Made by a program: the position numbers and the translations under genes
In this document: piece after piece, positions 18,342 through 27,149 of the stretch
Numbering within the stretch: the first letter of the stretch is position 1
Layout of the letters: each line of letters opens with the position of its first letter
NCBI RefSeq assembly: GCF_014137865.1
Contig: NZ_JACGWU010000001.1
Coordinates: 62,001 to 126,000 of the forward strand
Length of the DNA stretch: 64,000 nt
Reading direction: 5' to 3'
DNA from: Alpinimonas psychrophila
GTDB taxonomy: Bacteria > Actinomycetota > Actinomycetes > Actinomycetales > Microbacteriaceae
The notes under the pieces: generated by a model
What the model saw: only the letters and a program-made list of their open reading frames with translations
Told to the model about the DNA's origin: nothing
Database searches by the model: none

Positions 18342-20110
18342 GTGCGGACAAAGATGGTCTCATCTCCGACCGTTATCAACTCGGTGGGCTGCTCGGCAGT
18401 GGTGCTTCCGCCTCCGTCTATGAGGCGACCGATATGGCCACGGGGGAGCGCGTTGCCCTCAAAATATTGCACCCCCAGTTCTCACAAACGGCTGCGCTGC
18501 GGGTAGCTTTTTTGGAAGAAGCTCGAATAACGGCCGGGATCACGCACCCGAATCTTGCTGCCGTGCTCGACTTTGGCATTCACGATCCGCGTCGGCAGAA
18601 CAGGGCGTGGATCGCCATGGAATTTGCGTCCGGCATGAGCCTGGCCGAGTTCATTGAGACGGTGGGCCTGCCGTCCCCGGCGGAAGCGTTGGCCGTGGCC
18701 GATGGTGTCTTGGATGCCCTCTCGGCGATTCATGATTCTGGGCTTGTGCATCGTGACGTGACACCGCACAACATCATGGTGGAGGCCGGCCCCGACGGTT
18801 TTCTCACCGCTTCGGGTGTTCACCTCATTGACTTTGGTCTCGTCGATATTGCAGGGGAATCCTCCACTGGTACCCATGTGCTTCGGCATGTGGCGCCTGC
18901 TCATGAGGGCGAGCGCGCGGGCGTCATCGGAAGCGCCAATTACATTTCGCCCGAACAAGCCCGTGGTAACGGAGTCGATTCGCGCGGAGACCTCTATCAA
19001 GTCGGATGCGTTCTCTACTTTGCTCTGACGGGACAACCGCCTTTTCCGGCCCACACTCACGAAGAGACATTGCACGCTCATGCTGTCTTGCCGCCACCGG
19101 TGCCTTCAGTGTTGCGCCCAGAAGTTTCCGCGGCAATCGATCGAATCGTGGTGCGAGCGATGCTCAAGGCACCGGTGAGCCGGTTCGGTTCGGTTGCCGA
19201 TTTTAGAGCTTCTATTCTGGCGGCAAACCTGGCGCTACAGCGGTCGGCGGAGAACACGACCGACATTGCGATCGCCGGCCACGAATTGGATGCGTCCCAT
19301 AACGGTGGACGCACGCGCGTTCTTCCCCGAACAAGCGTTGCAGAAGATGGAAATCGCACGGCGTTGATCGGGGGAGCTGCTTTCGGGCAGGCTCCGGGTC
19401 GCGACCTGGCAAACGCGGCTAGGGGTCGTTCTGCCGTCGGGGCGGCAGCGTCAGGGCGTCGTTCCTCACGCTCGTTCTGGCTCGTTGTCATTCCAACGTT
19501 GCTGGCGGCCGTCGTGGGAGTGAGTGTCGTCTCTGCGGGCGCCAGTACTTCGGCCATCCCGGCAACCGATACGGGTTCCCCGACGCCACCGCCCACGAGC
19601 CCATCGCCGACACCGTCCACGTTTGACGGTCCCGCCATGATTTCCGTTCCCGCTATTGGTGGATCTCAGGCGGTCGCCGCCAGAATTCTCATCCTCCGGT
19701 CAGGGCTGAAGATTTCTGGTGAACGCGTCGAAGACTCATCCTTGGCGGCGGATACTGTGCTCGCCCTGACACCGGGGGCGGGGGAGCTCGTAGCCCCCGG
19801 CACTTCGCTGAGCCTGGTGATCGCCTCGGGCTCGAACCGAGTGCCCACTCTCGTCGGGGTAACCCAAGCCGAGGCAATCACGCTTCTGCACGCTGCCGGA
19901 TTCACGGTCGTCATCACGACCGGTACGGTGCAGGGGCCTCAGCCCGGCCACGTCATGGAATCCTCGCCCAGCGCGGGAGCATCGCTGCGCTTGGGGTCTT
20001 CCGTCACGGTGGTGCTGGCCCCGCCGGACTCAACGGCACCGTCGACGACAGTCACCCAAACCCCGGCACCAACCGTCGGCACATCATCGACGCCGGTTCC
20101 TGCTGCCTGA
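18338..20110 (+). CDS. PASTA-domain Ser/Thr protein kinase (PknB-like)
   Basis: 590 residues. The kinase domain (about 10-290) has a Gly-rich loop 'GLLGSGASASVYEA', ATP-binding K42 in 'VALKIL', catalytic 'HRDVTPHNIMV' (D140, N145) and 'DFGLVD' (D165). A single transmembrane helix follows at about 381-402, then a Pro/Thr/Ser linker and two extracellular PASTA-like repeats (about 435-500 and 503-565) that in this family bind muropeptides. 'HRDVTPHN' replaces the more usual HRDIKPxN, so substrate preference may differ. The gene is translationally coupled to the lytic transglycosylase. Confidence 0.9.
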   Translation: MSADKDGLISDRYQLGGLLGSGASASVYEATDMATGERVALKILHPQFSQTAALRVAFLEEARITAGITHPNLAAVLDFGIHDPRRQNRAWIAMEFASGMSLAEFIETVGLPSPAEALAVADGVLDALSAIHDSGLVHRDVTPHNIMVEAGPDGFLTASGVHLIDFGLVDIAGESSTGTHVLRHVAPAHEGERAGVIGSANYISPEQARGNGVDSRGDLYQVGCVLYFALTGQPPFPAHTHEETLHAHAVLPPPVPSVLRPEVSAAIDRIVVRAMLKAPVSRFGSVADFRASILAANLALQRSAENTTDIAIAGHELDASHNGGRTRVLPRTSVAEDGNRTALIGGAAFGQAPGRDLANAARGRSAVGAAASGRRSSRSFWLVVIPTLLAAVVGVSVVSAGASTSAIPATDTGSPTPPPTSPSPTPSTFDGPAMISVPAIGGSQAVAARILILRSGLKISGERVEDSSLAADTVLALTPGAGELVAPGTSLSLVIASGSNRVPTLVGVTQAEAITLLHAAGFTVVITTGTVQGPQPGHVMESSPSAGASLRLGSSVTVVLAPPDSTAPSTTVTQTPAPTVGTSSTPVPAA

Positions 20111-20209
20111 ACCGATAAATGTAAAACCTATAATCCATCTCGTCGCAATCCTCCCGCTACCTCTTGTTCACTTTGCGCCAGCAGAATATTGAGTTGAGTG
20201 AGGTGAGCA
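20111..20209 (+). promoter_or_regulatory. Probable pst promoter region
   Basis: A 99-bp spacer between the kinase gene and pstC. It is AT-richer than its surroundings and contains 'ACCTATAATCC', with a good TATAAT -10 hexamer at about 20137-20142. It also contains GTTCACTTTGC (20166-20176), close to the GTTCAYY half-site of actinobacterial PhoP (PHO) boxes. Phosphate-starvation control is expected for a pst locus, but the box is only a single weak half-site. Confidence 0.4.
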
Positions 20210-21292
20210 TTGTCCGAAGGAAGCCGTTTTCAATCGATCGAGGATGTCCTCATCTCGAATTCGCGTACCCCTGTTCTCGAAGGTGAACGCGAGCACGATC
20301 GCAAAGAGAATCACGAACCCGTTTCGGGCCGCCGCAGCCTTGTTTCCAAGCCTTCACGCTCGGACTCCGTCTTTCGCAACGTCTCCTACGCGGCCGGCAT
20401 GGCGACGGTCGGCATCATGCTTGCCGTCGGCGTCTTCCTCACTCTGCGCGCTTCCGATGCGCTCAGCGTTGCTGGTTTCTCCTTTCTCACGGAACAAGAA
20501 TGGTCGCCAGAAACACAAAAGTTTGGCATCGCGGCGGTTCTCTTTGGAACCATCACGATCGCCCTTATTGCCTTGTGTGTTTCAGTTCCGCTTTCTCTGG
20601 GGGCCGCGCTCCTCATTTCTGAAATTGTTTCCCCCAAGGTGCGCACTGCACTCATCACCTTGGTCGACCTCATGGCCGCTGTGCCCAGCGTCATTTTTGG
20701 GCTCTGGGGTGTCTTCTACTTGCAAGCCAATGTCATTCCGGTTTCTCAGTGGATCTCGACAAATTTTGGCTGGATCCCCATTTTTCGCGTATCAAACGCT
20801 GCCGGCGAGTTGGCAACCGAGGCTAGCGCGTTCACATCTTCCGCCTTTATCGCTGGAATCGTTGTTGGATTGATGGTTGTGCCGACGCAGACCTCGGTTA
20901 TGCGGGAAGCTTTCTCGCAGACGCCCATGGGCGAACGCGAAGGTGCCTTGGCCCTGGGGTCAACGCGCTGGGGCATGATTCAGACCGTCGTTCTTCCTTT
21001 TGGTCGCGGTGGCATCATCGGTGGCGTCATGCTGGGCCTCGGCCGCGCACTCGGCGAGACCATCGCCGTCTACATGATCATTTCGCCCATCTTCGTCATC
21101 AACTGGGAGCTCCTGAAAACGGGCACAAACTCCGTTTCCTCCCTCATCGCCTTGCGCTACGGGGAGTCCAGTCAGTTTGGCCTCTCGGCGCTCATGGCTG
21201 CGGGGCTCGTTCTCTTTCTCATCACGCTCGCGATTAACTTCACGGCTTCCTCAATCGTGGCGCGGTCGCGTTCCGGCGCGGAGAGCGGCTAA
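20210..21292 (+). CDS. pstC: Phosphate ABC transporter permease PstC
   Basis: 360 residues. A hydrophilic N-terminal region of about 55 residues is followed by six predicted membrane helices and a BPD_transp_1 domain. The cytoplasmic coupling (EAA) loop is 'EREGALALGSTRWGMIQ', followed by 'GGIIGGVMLGLGRALGETIAV', which is diagnostic of PstC. It pairs with PstA to form the phosphate channel. The TTG at 20210 has AGGTGAG just upstream. It is the first gene of the expanded pst cluster, with pstA starting 3 bp later. Confidence 0.92.
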   Translation: MSEGSRFQSIEDVLISNSRTPVLEGEREHDRKENHEPVSGRRSLVSKPSRSDSVFRNVSYAAGMATVGIMLAVGVFLTLRASDALSVAGFSFLTEQEWSPETQKFGIAAVLFGTITIALIALCVSVPLSLGAALLISEIVSPKVRTALITLVDLMAAVPSVIFGLWGVFYLQANVIPVSQWISTNFGWIPIFRVSNAAGELATEASAFTSSAFIAGIVVGLMVVPTQTSVMREAFSQTPMGEREGALALGSTRWGMIQTVVLPFGRGGIIGGVMLGLGRALGETIAVYMIISPIFVINWELLKTGTNSVSSLIALRYGESSQFGLSALMAAGLVLFLITLAINFTASSIVARSRSGAESG

Positions 21293-21294
21293 TC

Positions 21295-22617
21295 ATGACA
21301 ATTATTCCTGACACCACTTCGGCGCCATTCGTGGAGAGCCTGTTGGATGACGGCACGCCGAACCCTCGGGCTCGCACCTTTATCCCAAACTCTGAAGGCG
21401 TCGAAACCGCTGCCCGCCGCCACATCCATGGAACTCCTCTTGAGGAGAGGTTCAACGTCTTTGGTGCGGCTGCCGCGGGCATATCGGTCGCCATCCTGCT
21501 CTTTGGCTGGTTCGCCCCGTTGACGGGTCAGGTCGGCTGGGCTGTCGTTGCCTTTATTGGTTTCCTGGGCTTCTACGCGGTGCTGGTATCCCTCAAAGCA
21601 GATGGCCAAGAAGTCAAAGACCGCGTCATGATTTCTCTTCTTTACTCCGCAGCGGCGATTTTGTTGGGCGCTCTCCTTTTTGTTGTCATCTACACCCTGG
21701 CTCGCGGCCAAGAAGCACTTCCTCACGCGAACTTCTTTTTTGACACGATGTTGCTTGCCGGTCCTCTCGATCCGCTCACTGTGGGTGGAATTGCCCACGC
21801 CATTGTGGGAACGCTCATGCAGATTGGGATGGCCCTTGCCCTGGCCGTCCCTCTGGGGATCACGACCGCTGTGTTTTTGAATGAAATTGGTGGAAAATTT
21901 GCCCGCTTTGTGCGCACTATTTCCGATGCCATGACGGCTTTGCCTTCCATCGTTGCCGGACTATTCGTCTACGCAGCGATTATCACGCTGATCACCCACC
22001 AGCGCTCAGGGTTTGCAGCAGCGATGGCCATCATGGTCATGATGCTCCCCATCATCATTCGTGCCTCGGATGTTGTTTTACGTCTTGTCGCAGGAAATCT
22101 TCGCGAGGCCTCCTATGCGCTGGGCTCCACGAAGTGGCGCACTGTCTGGCACGTTGTTCTGCCCACGGCACGGTCCGGTCTTGTCACCGCCGTCATCCTT
22201 GGGACCGCTCGCGGCATTGGTGAAACGTCGCCGGTGTTGCTTACGTCTGGTGTGACATCCGTCATGAACTTGAACCCTTTTGAGGGCCCCATGATTTCTT
22301 TACCCCTGCAGGTCTTTGCCTTCGTGAGGTCGCCCGAGCCCAACATGGTGGCTCGTGGCTTTGGAACTGCCGCCGTCCTTCTCCTTCTCGTCCTGGTGTT
22401 GTTCGCTCTGGCGCGTGTATTTGGGGGCAGGGGCCCCGGCCAGCTTTCGGTTCGTCAGCAGCGGGCCACTGTTGAGCGCAGCGGCCGTGACGCCATGCGC
22501 ATCACAATTTCTTCCGGTCGTCGTGCGCGCGCTCTCGAGCTCCCCAGCGATGCTGCGTCTCTGAATTCCTCTGGCCCAGATTCCTCTTCCCCCGCTCCTA
22601 AGGAGACACTTTCGTGA
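21295..22617 (+). CDS. pstA: Phosphate ABC transporter permease PstA
   Basis: 440 residues, longer than usual (about 280-300), because of a 90-residue N-terminal extension with extra helices and a roughly 55-residue hydrophilic C-terminus. The BPD_transp_1 core holds 'ITTAVFLNEIGGKFARFVRT', 'ALPSIVAGLFVYA' and the EAA loop 'LREASYALGSTKWRTVW', then 'GTARGIGETSPVLLT', the PstA counterpart of the PstC GETIAV motif. The stop overlaps the GTG of pstS by 4 bases (GTGA). Confidence 0.92.
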   Translation: MTIIPDTTSAPFVESLLDDGTPNPRARTFIPNSEGVETAARRHIHGTPLEERFNVFGAAAAGISVAILLFGWFAPLTGQVGWAVVAFIGFLGFYAVLVSLKADGQEVKDRVMISLLYSAAAILLGALLFVVIYTLARGQEALPHANFFFDTMLLAGPLDPLTVGGIAHAIVGTLMQIGMALALAVPLGITTAVFLNEIGGKFARFVRTISDAMTALPSIVAGLFVYAAIITLITHQRSGFAAAMAIMVMMLPIIIRASDVVLRLVAGNLREASYALGSTKWRTVWHVVLPTARSGLVTAVILGTARGIGETSPVLLTSGVTSVMNLNPFEGPMISLPLQVFAFVRSPEPNMVARGFGTAAVLLLLVLVLFALARVFGGRGPGQLSVRQQRATVERSGRDAMRITISSGRRARALELPSDAASLNSSGPDSSSPAPKETLS

Positions 22618-24182
22618 GTCCGTCCCACGCACGTTCATCGCAGCTTCGCCGCCGCACCCTGAGCGCCAGTTTTGGCATTGTTCTGGTTGGAATAATGGTG
22701 TTCGCAGGCGCTTCGGCAGCAAATGCTGAGTCCTATGACCCCATCACGGGAACTGGGTCCACATGGTCTCAGAACGCACTGGACCAATGGCGCAAGAACG
22801 TTGCGTCCAACTACGGCATGACTGTGAACTACTCGGGTACCGGATCCTCCGCCGGCCGCCGCGACTACATCGGTGGCACGGTGGACTACGCCGTCAGCGA
22901 GATCCCGTTTCAGGCAAACCCGGAGGATGGATCGCCAGCGGAGATTCCACCCCGAGGCTACGCCTACATGCCCATCGTCGCCGGTGGAACGTCGTTCATG
23001 TACAACCTGAAAATCGGTGGTCAGCGAGTATCCAACTTGCGCCTCAGCGGCGACACCGTAACCAAAATATTTAGCGGTGCCATCAGTAAATGGAACGATC
23101 CGGTCATCGCCGCCGATAACCCCGGTCTGGCGATGCCCGACAAGACAATCACGCCGGTCGTGCGCTCGGATGGCTCGGGATCAACGGCGCAGTTCACTCT
23201 CTGGATGTCCAAACAATATCCCTCGATTTGGACCACAGGAATGACCTCCATCTTTCCTGGCCTGGCGGGCTCAAAAGGACAAAGCGGATCATCGGGCGTG
23301 GCCGGTTACGTCAGCCAGGACTATGGGGAGGGCTCCATAACCTATGTCGAGTATTCCTATGCTCTCGAGGCCGGTTTCCCCGTTGCCAAGATCCTAAACG
23401 CTGCTGGATACTACGTAGAGCCGACATCGTCTTCTGTGGCAGTGGCCCTCTTACAAGCTCAAATTGCGGGTGACCTCACGCAGATTCTCGATGGGGTCTA
23501 CAACAACGCAGATCCACGGACCTACGCCCTCTCGAGTTATTCCTACATGATTGTGCCCACTGAGGTTGGGGGTGTCTTCACCGTGGGTAAGGGCAAGACG
23601 CTCAGCACCTTCGCCAAGTACATGCTGTGTGAAGGGCAACAACAGGCTGCCGATTTGGGCTACTCGCCCCTTCCGATGAACCTCGTCATCGCCGGATTCA
23701 CGCAAGTAGCGCGTATTCCTGGTACTGCCGTTCCTGCTTTTGACCCCAGTTCCTGCAACAACCCCACGTTCAAGCCCGGCGAGGACCCCAATAACAACTT
23801 GCTGGCTCAAACAGCACCGCAACCAGCCACGTGCGACAAACGAGGCCCTGACCAGTGCACGACCGGCACCGGTGGCGCCTCAGCAACAGAGACGGCAATT
23901 TCGGGAACAGGGAACGGCGGAAGTGCATCAGGTTCAGCAACCGGTAGCTCCAGTGCCTCGGGTGCGTCGACGACGGCCTACGACGAATATGGCAACTCAG
24001 TCTCCGGGGGGACGGGGGTTGCGGGTGCCGTTTCGGCATCCCCCTTCACCCTTGCCCAAGACTCGTGGGGGACCCCTCAAAACATCATGTTAGCTGCGGG
24101 GCTTTTTGTTGTCCTCGCAGCCGTTGTGCCTCCTTTCGTCGCCCCTCAAATGCAACGTCTCATGCAAAAAAGGAAGCGCTAA
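22614..24182 (+). CDS. pstS: PstS-type phosphate-binding protein with C-terminal membrane anchor
   Basis: 522 residues. The signal sequence (about 13-42, ending 'AANAE') has no lipobox Cys. The phosphate-binding signatures are all present: 'GTGSTWSQNALDQW', 'YSGTGSSAGRRDYI' and 'VVRSDGSGSTAQFT'. After the binding domain (about 45-390) comes a Ser/Gly/Thr-rich linker, a transmembrane helix (about 492-512) and a basic end 'LMQKRKR'. Ordinary PstS proteins are lipoproteins; tethering by a C-terminal helix is unusual. The gene is coupled to pstA. Confidence 0.88.
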   Translation: MSPSHARSSQLRRRTLSASFGIVLVGIMVFAGASAANAESYDPITGTGSTWSQNALDQWRKNVASNYGMTVNYSGTGSSAGRRDYIGGTVDYAVSEIPFQANPEDGSPAEIPPRGYAYMPIVAGGTSFMYNLKIGGQRVSNLRLSGDTVTKIFSGAISKWNDPVIAADNPGLAMPDKTITPVVRSDGSGSTAQFTLWMSKQYPSIWTTGMTSIFPGLAGSKGQSGSSGVAGYVSQDYGEGSITYVEYSYALEAGFPVAKILNAAGYYVEPTSSSVAVALLQAQIAGDLTQILDGVYNNADPRTYALSSYSYMIVPTEVGGVFTVGKGKTLSTFAKYMLCEGQQQAADLGYSPLPMNLVIAGFTQVARIPGTAVPAFDPSSCNNPTFKPGEDPNNNLLAQTAPQPATCDKRGPDQCTTGTGGASATETAISGTGNGGSASGSATGSSSASGASTTAYDEYGNSVSGGTGVAGAVSASPFTLAQDSWGTPQNIMLAAGLFVVLAAVVPPFVAPQMQRLMQKRKR

Positions 24183-24309
24183 AACCACTAAACCTAAAAC
24201 GACATTTAGGGTGACTGAATCATTCTCTTTTCGTTTACTTCGTAGACACTTAGCACTTTTATTCTCGTGACATGCCCACAAAAGTGTGGGAATCACCTGA
24301 GAGGTTGCT
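24183..24309 (+). promoter_or_regulatory. Internal spacer with a candidate Pho-type half-site
   Basis: A 127-bp gap that breaks the otherwise tight pst cluster and may hold an internal promoter. It contains CGTTTACT at 24232-24239, the same octamer found at 30224-30231 in another spacer of the cluster, both preceded by a similar TCAT-CTTTTC / TCATCTTC tract. A short hairpin CCCACA/TGTGGG lies just before the next gene. GAGAGG precedes its GTG start. Confidence 0.35.
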
Positions 24310-27039
24310 GTGCTGTCACGTCGTCGCCATCGTAAAAACCCGCTCATTCTGAGTGCGAGTGCCACCGGCATTATTGTCGGTCTCCTCGTGAGCGTTTCCA
24401 CGGGTTTGGCGATTTCAATTACGGATTCTCAAGCGGCTCATGCCAATTCCTCCAGCAGCCAGACTCTGGCGGCTGTGGACTACGATTTGACGGCGTCAGC
24501 GGATCCTCAGCATCAAAAATTCCCCATGCCAAATTTGGCCGTGACCGTTTCACAGACGAGTGACCTCGTCTCTCAGGGCATCGTGGTCTCTTGGACGGGG
24601 GCGGAGCAATCCGTCAAACCGGACGGCTCAACGGGAGGAAAGAACTTTCTTCAGATCGCCCAGTGTTGGGGGGAGGACCCCCTGAACCCGGGTCATCCCG
24701 ATCGCACTACGTGCCAGTACGGCGGCTTCTCCGGCAAAGCAGGGGCCGCACGAAGTAACACCGTTGCGTGCGCCAATGTGAATCCGGATCCCGCTGGCGA
24801 CGATATCAACCAGCCCGTTCTTGATCCGAACGATTTTGTTTACACAACCGGAAAAGAAGCCGACTACACGGCCGCGAATGCGTGCCCTTCCGTTGGCAGT
24901 CCATTCACCGGGATTCCGTTTCGCGCCGCAAACGATGGGGGAGTCATTGCCTCTGTATTCCCTGATCCCACGGGTGCTGATACCTCTGGTCGCCGCCATG
25001 CATACTACCTCGACCCGATAACGGGTTGGGTCCAAAAGTCGACCGGTGAGAAACTGCAAAATGGAGTGGCGTTGCCGGCAGGAATTAACGGGGTCAACCT
25101 CCAGGCCAATCAGTTCTATTCGCAATATACGACGAACGAGGTCCCCTGGGCGGGCTCGGGTGCCGGTGGATCCGGTTCCTACAAGTTTGAGATTCAAAAT
25201 GCCGTTCAGAATCCTTACTTGGGCTGCGGTACAAACGTGACGCTGCTTGATGGTTCGCAAGGACCACAACCCTGCTGGCTCGTCGTGATCCCTCGCGGCG
25301 TTTCCGACTCCGGGGCGAGTGGCATTACAAAATCCGGATTGTTCTGGGATGCGTGGAAGCACCACATCGCTTTCAAACTGGATTTCAAACCACTCGCTGT
25401 TCGCTGTGATATTGGCGGGACGGAGAAGCAGCTCTCGGGTAGTGAGCTCATAGCGGGGGCGGTCGCCTCGTGGCAGCCAAAGTTGTGCTCGGGCGCGGCG
25501 GGGTCGTCGTTCGTCCTCAGTACGGGCAACGAAGAGGACGCCCTCACGAAAGCCAGCCAGACCTCTCCTAGTCCGCTCGCGCTGACGTCCAGACCGCTTC
25601 AGTCTTCGGGAAAAGACCCGGTGCAGTATGCCCCGGTTGCGCTGTCTGGACTGGCACTTTCCTTTTCCATTGATCGCAATGTTCGCGTCACGTCGGATTT
25701 GCCCGCGGGGTACGCCGCTAAAGACGCTGAAGCATTCACTTCGATGAAGCTCACGCCCCGCTTGGTGGCGAAGCTCCTGACAAATTCCTACGTGGAATCG
25801 CTCCCGGCGGGCGGCAATCTCGCGCACATCGGTTACGTCAATTATTCCAACGCTGGCCCCAATGCCCTCAACTTGACGAAAGATCCAGACTTTCTTAAGG
25901 TCAATGACGATAATCCTGAGTGGAAGTATCAAGCGCTCTCGGGGCCGTCGCTTGCCGACCTGCTGCTCCCTTTGGGACGGTCGGATGAGGCCCTTCAGCT
26001 CTGGAGCTATGTCATGAGCGATCCGGATGCGGTAGCTTTCCTCGGCGGGGCCGCCGACTCTTGGGGAATGAAGGTCAACCCGTGGTATTCGACTAATTCC
26101 AGCATCAATCCCTCGGGAACCGGAATGAAGCTCCCGCGAACAAACTTTCCGAAAGCCGACCCGGTAGAGAAAATTACCGCCTCTGAGGGATTGATCAACC
26201 TCGTCACGTGGCGACCGTACACGTCGGATTTTGATCAGGGCGCGAGCCTTACCCTCCGCGGTGACGGGCTCGAGTTGGGCGACTGGACCCCCGCCAGCAC
26301 GCCTCCAAAGTATGGCAAGAGCGTTCGCCAGCTTGCGGGCACGCAGCGAGTGGTAGCCGTCACAACGGCGGCTTCCGCCAACCTCTATCAAAATGTCACA
26401 GCGTCTCTCCTCAATTCGGCTGGCGAATTTGTTGCTCCCACACAGGCGGGAATGGCAGCAGCAGCAGCAGCGATGACCCCTACAGAGAAGAATTCCAGTG
26501 TCGTGGAGTACAACTTTGAAAGTGCCCAAGCGTTGGCGGCAGCCGATGCCTATCCGCTCACAATGCCGGTGTACGCCGCGTTGAACCCCTTGCAAACCGA
26601 TGCGCAATTGAGGGCAAAATATTCCGGGTTCATTCGGTATGCCGTGCAGAGTGGCCAAACTTCCGGAACGAGTATTGGTCAGTTGCCTCCCGGCTACGCT
26701 CCGATTCCGCAATCATGGGCTGACCAAGCGCTCGCCTCGGCGACGGCGATCGAGCAGGGGATTAGTCCGCTCAGTCTGGTAACGCCCAGCACGACAGCAG
26801 GTGGTCAAAGTTCCCAAACCGCGGCGCGGCGCGCTGTGCCGCTTCCGAGCGATGTTGCCGCTACCGACCCAAACCCACAAGCTTCGGGCGCACCTGCCGG
26901 TGCCCTCGTTGGTAAACCTACGCCCGATGACCCCGTGCTGGGTCCGGTTTCGGCGGCCATTCCTGCCGGCTTATTGTCGGGGCTGAGTGCCGCAGCGGCC
27001 TTCCCCCTGTTCTCGCGCTTTCGACGGCGGCTCCCCTAA
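24310..27039 (+). CDS. Giant secreted protein with a PstS-like section and C-terminal anchor
   Basis: 909 residues, not a standard PstS. A signal sequence at about 13-46 ('ILSASATGIIVGLLVSVSTG') is followed by an N-terminal region (about 50-390) without a recognised domain. The middle section (about 420-760) has PstS-like features: 'YAPVALSGLALSFSIDRNVR', 'FTSMKLTPRLVAKLLTNSY' and 'EGLINLVTWRPY'. A low-complexity linker then leads to a hydrophobic helix (about 880-900) and a basic end 'FRRRLP'. I infer a wall-spanning surface protein attached to the membrane and working with the Pst transporter. A 694-codon antisense frame is treated as a shadow. Confidence 0.7.
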   Translation: MLSRRRHRKNPLILSASATGIIVGLLVSVSTGLAISITDSQAAHANSSSSQTLAAVDYDLTASADPQHQKFPMPNLAVTVSQTSDLVSQGIVVSWTGAEQSVKPDGSTGGKNFLQIAQCWGEDPLNPGHPDRTTCQYGGFSGKAGAARSNTVACANVNPDPAGDDINQPVLDPNDFVYTTGKEADYTAANACPSVGSPFTGIPFRAANDGGVIASVFPDPTGADTSGRRHAYYLDPITGWVQKSTGEKLQNGVALPAGINGVNLQANQFYSQYTTNEVPWAGSGAGGSGSYKFEIQNAVQNPYLGCGTNVTLLDGSQGPQPCWLVVIPRGVSDSGASGITKSGLFWDAWKHHIAFKLDFKPLAVRCDIGGTEKQLSGSELIAGAVASWQPKLCSGAAGSSFVLSTGNEEDALTKASQTSPSPLALTSRPLQSSGKDPVQYAPVALSGLALSFSIDRNVRVTSDLPAGYAAKDAEAFTSMKLTPRLVAKLLTNSYVESLPAGGNLAHIGYVNYSNAGPNALNLTKDPDFLKVNDDNPEWKYQALSGPSLADLLLPLGRSDEALQLWSYVMSDPDAVAFLGGAADSWGMKVNPWYSTNSSINPSGTGMKLPRTNFPKADPVEKITASEGLINLVTWRPYTSDFDQGASLTLRGDGLELGDWTPASTPPKYGKSVRQLAGTQRVVAVTTAASANLYQNVTASLLNSAGEFVAPTQAGMAAAAAAMTPTEKNSSVVEYNFESAQALAAADAYPLTMPVYAALNPLQTDAQLRAKYSGFIRYAVQSGQTSGTSIGQLPPGYAPIPQSWADQALASATAIEQGISPLSLVTPSTTAGGQSSQTAARRAVPLPSDVAATDPNPQASGAPAGALVGKPTPDDPVLGPVSAAIPAGLLSGLSAAAAFPLFSRFRRRLP

Positions 27040-27149
27040 AGATTTCCCAAATTTGAGGAATGCCTCGAGCTTTTCACCACGAGCATTGTCCTCAAAAAAA
27101 AGACTTGCCTAATCGGGTTGGTCTCAGCACAAAAACGAAAGGTTACACA

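Noticed and set aside
24628-26712. 694-codon open frame antisense to the giant PstS-like gene
   Set aside because: The plus-strand protein has a signal peptide, PstS-like segments and a C-terminal anchor; the antisense product is Arg/Cys/His-rich without any recognisable domain, a typical shadow in GC-biased DNA.
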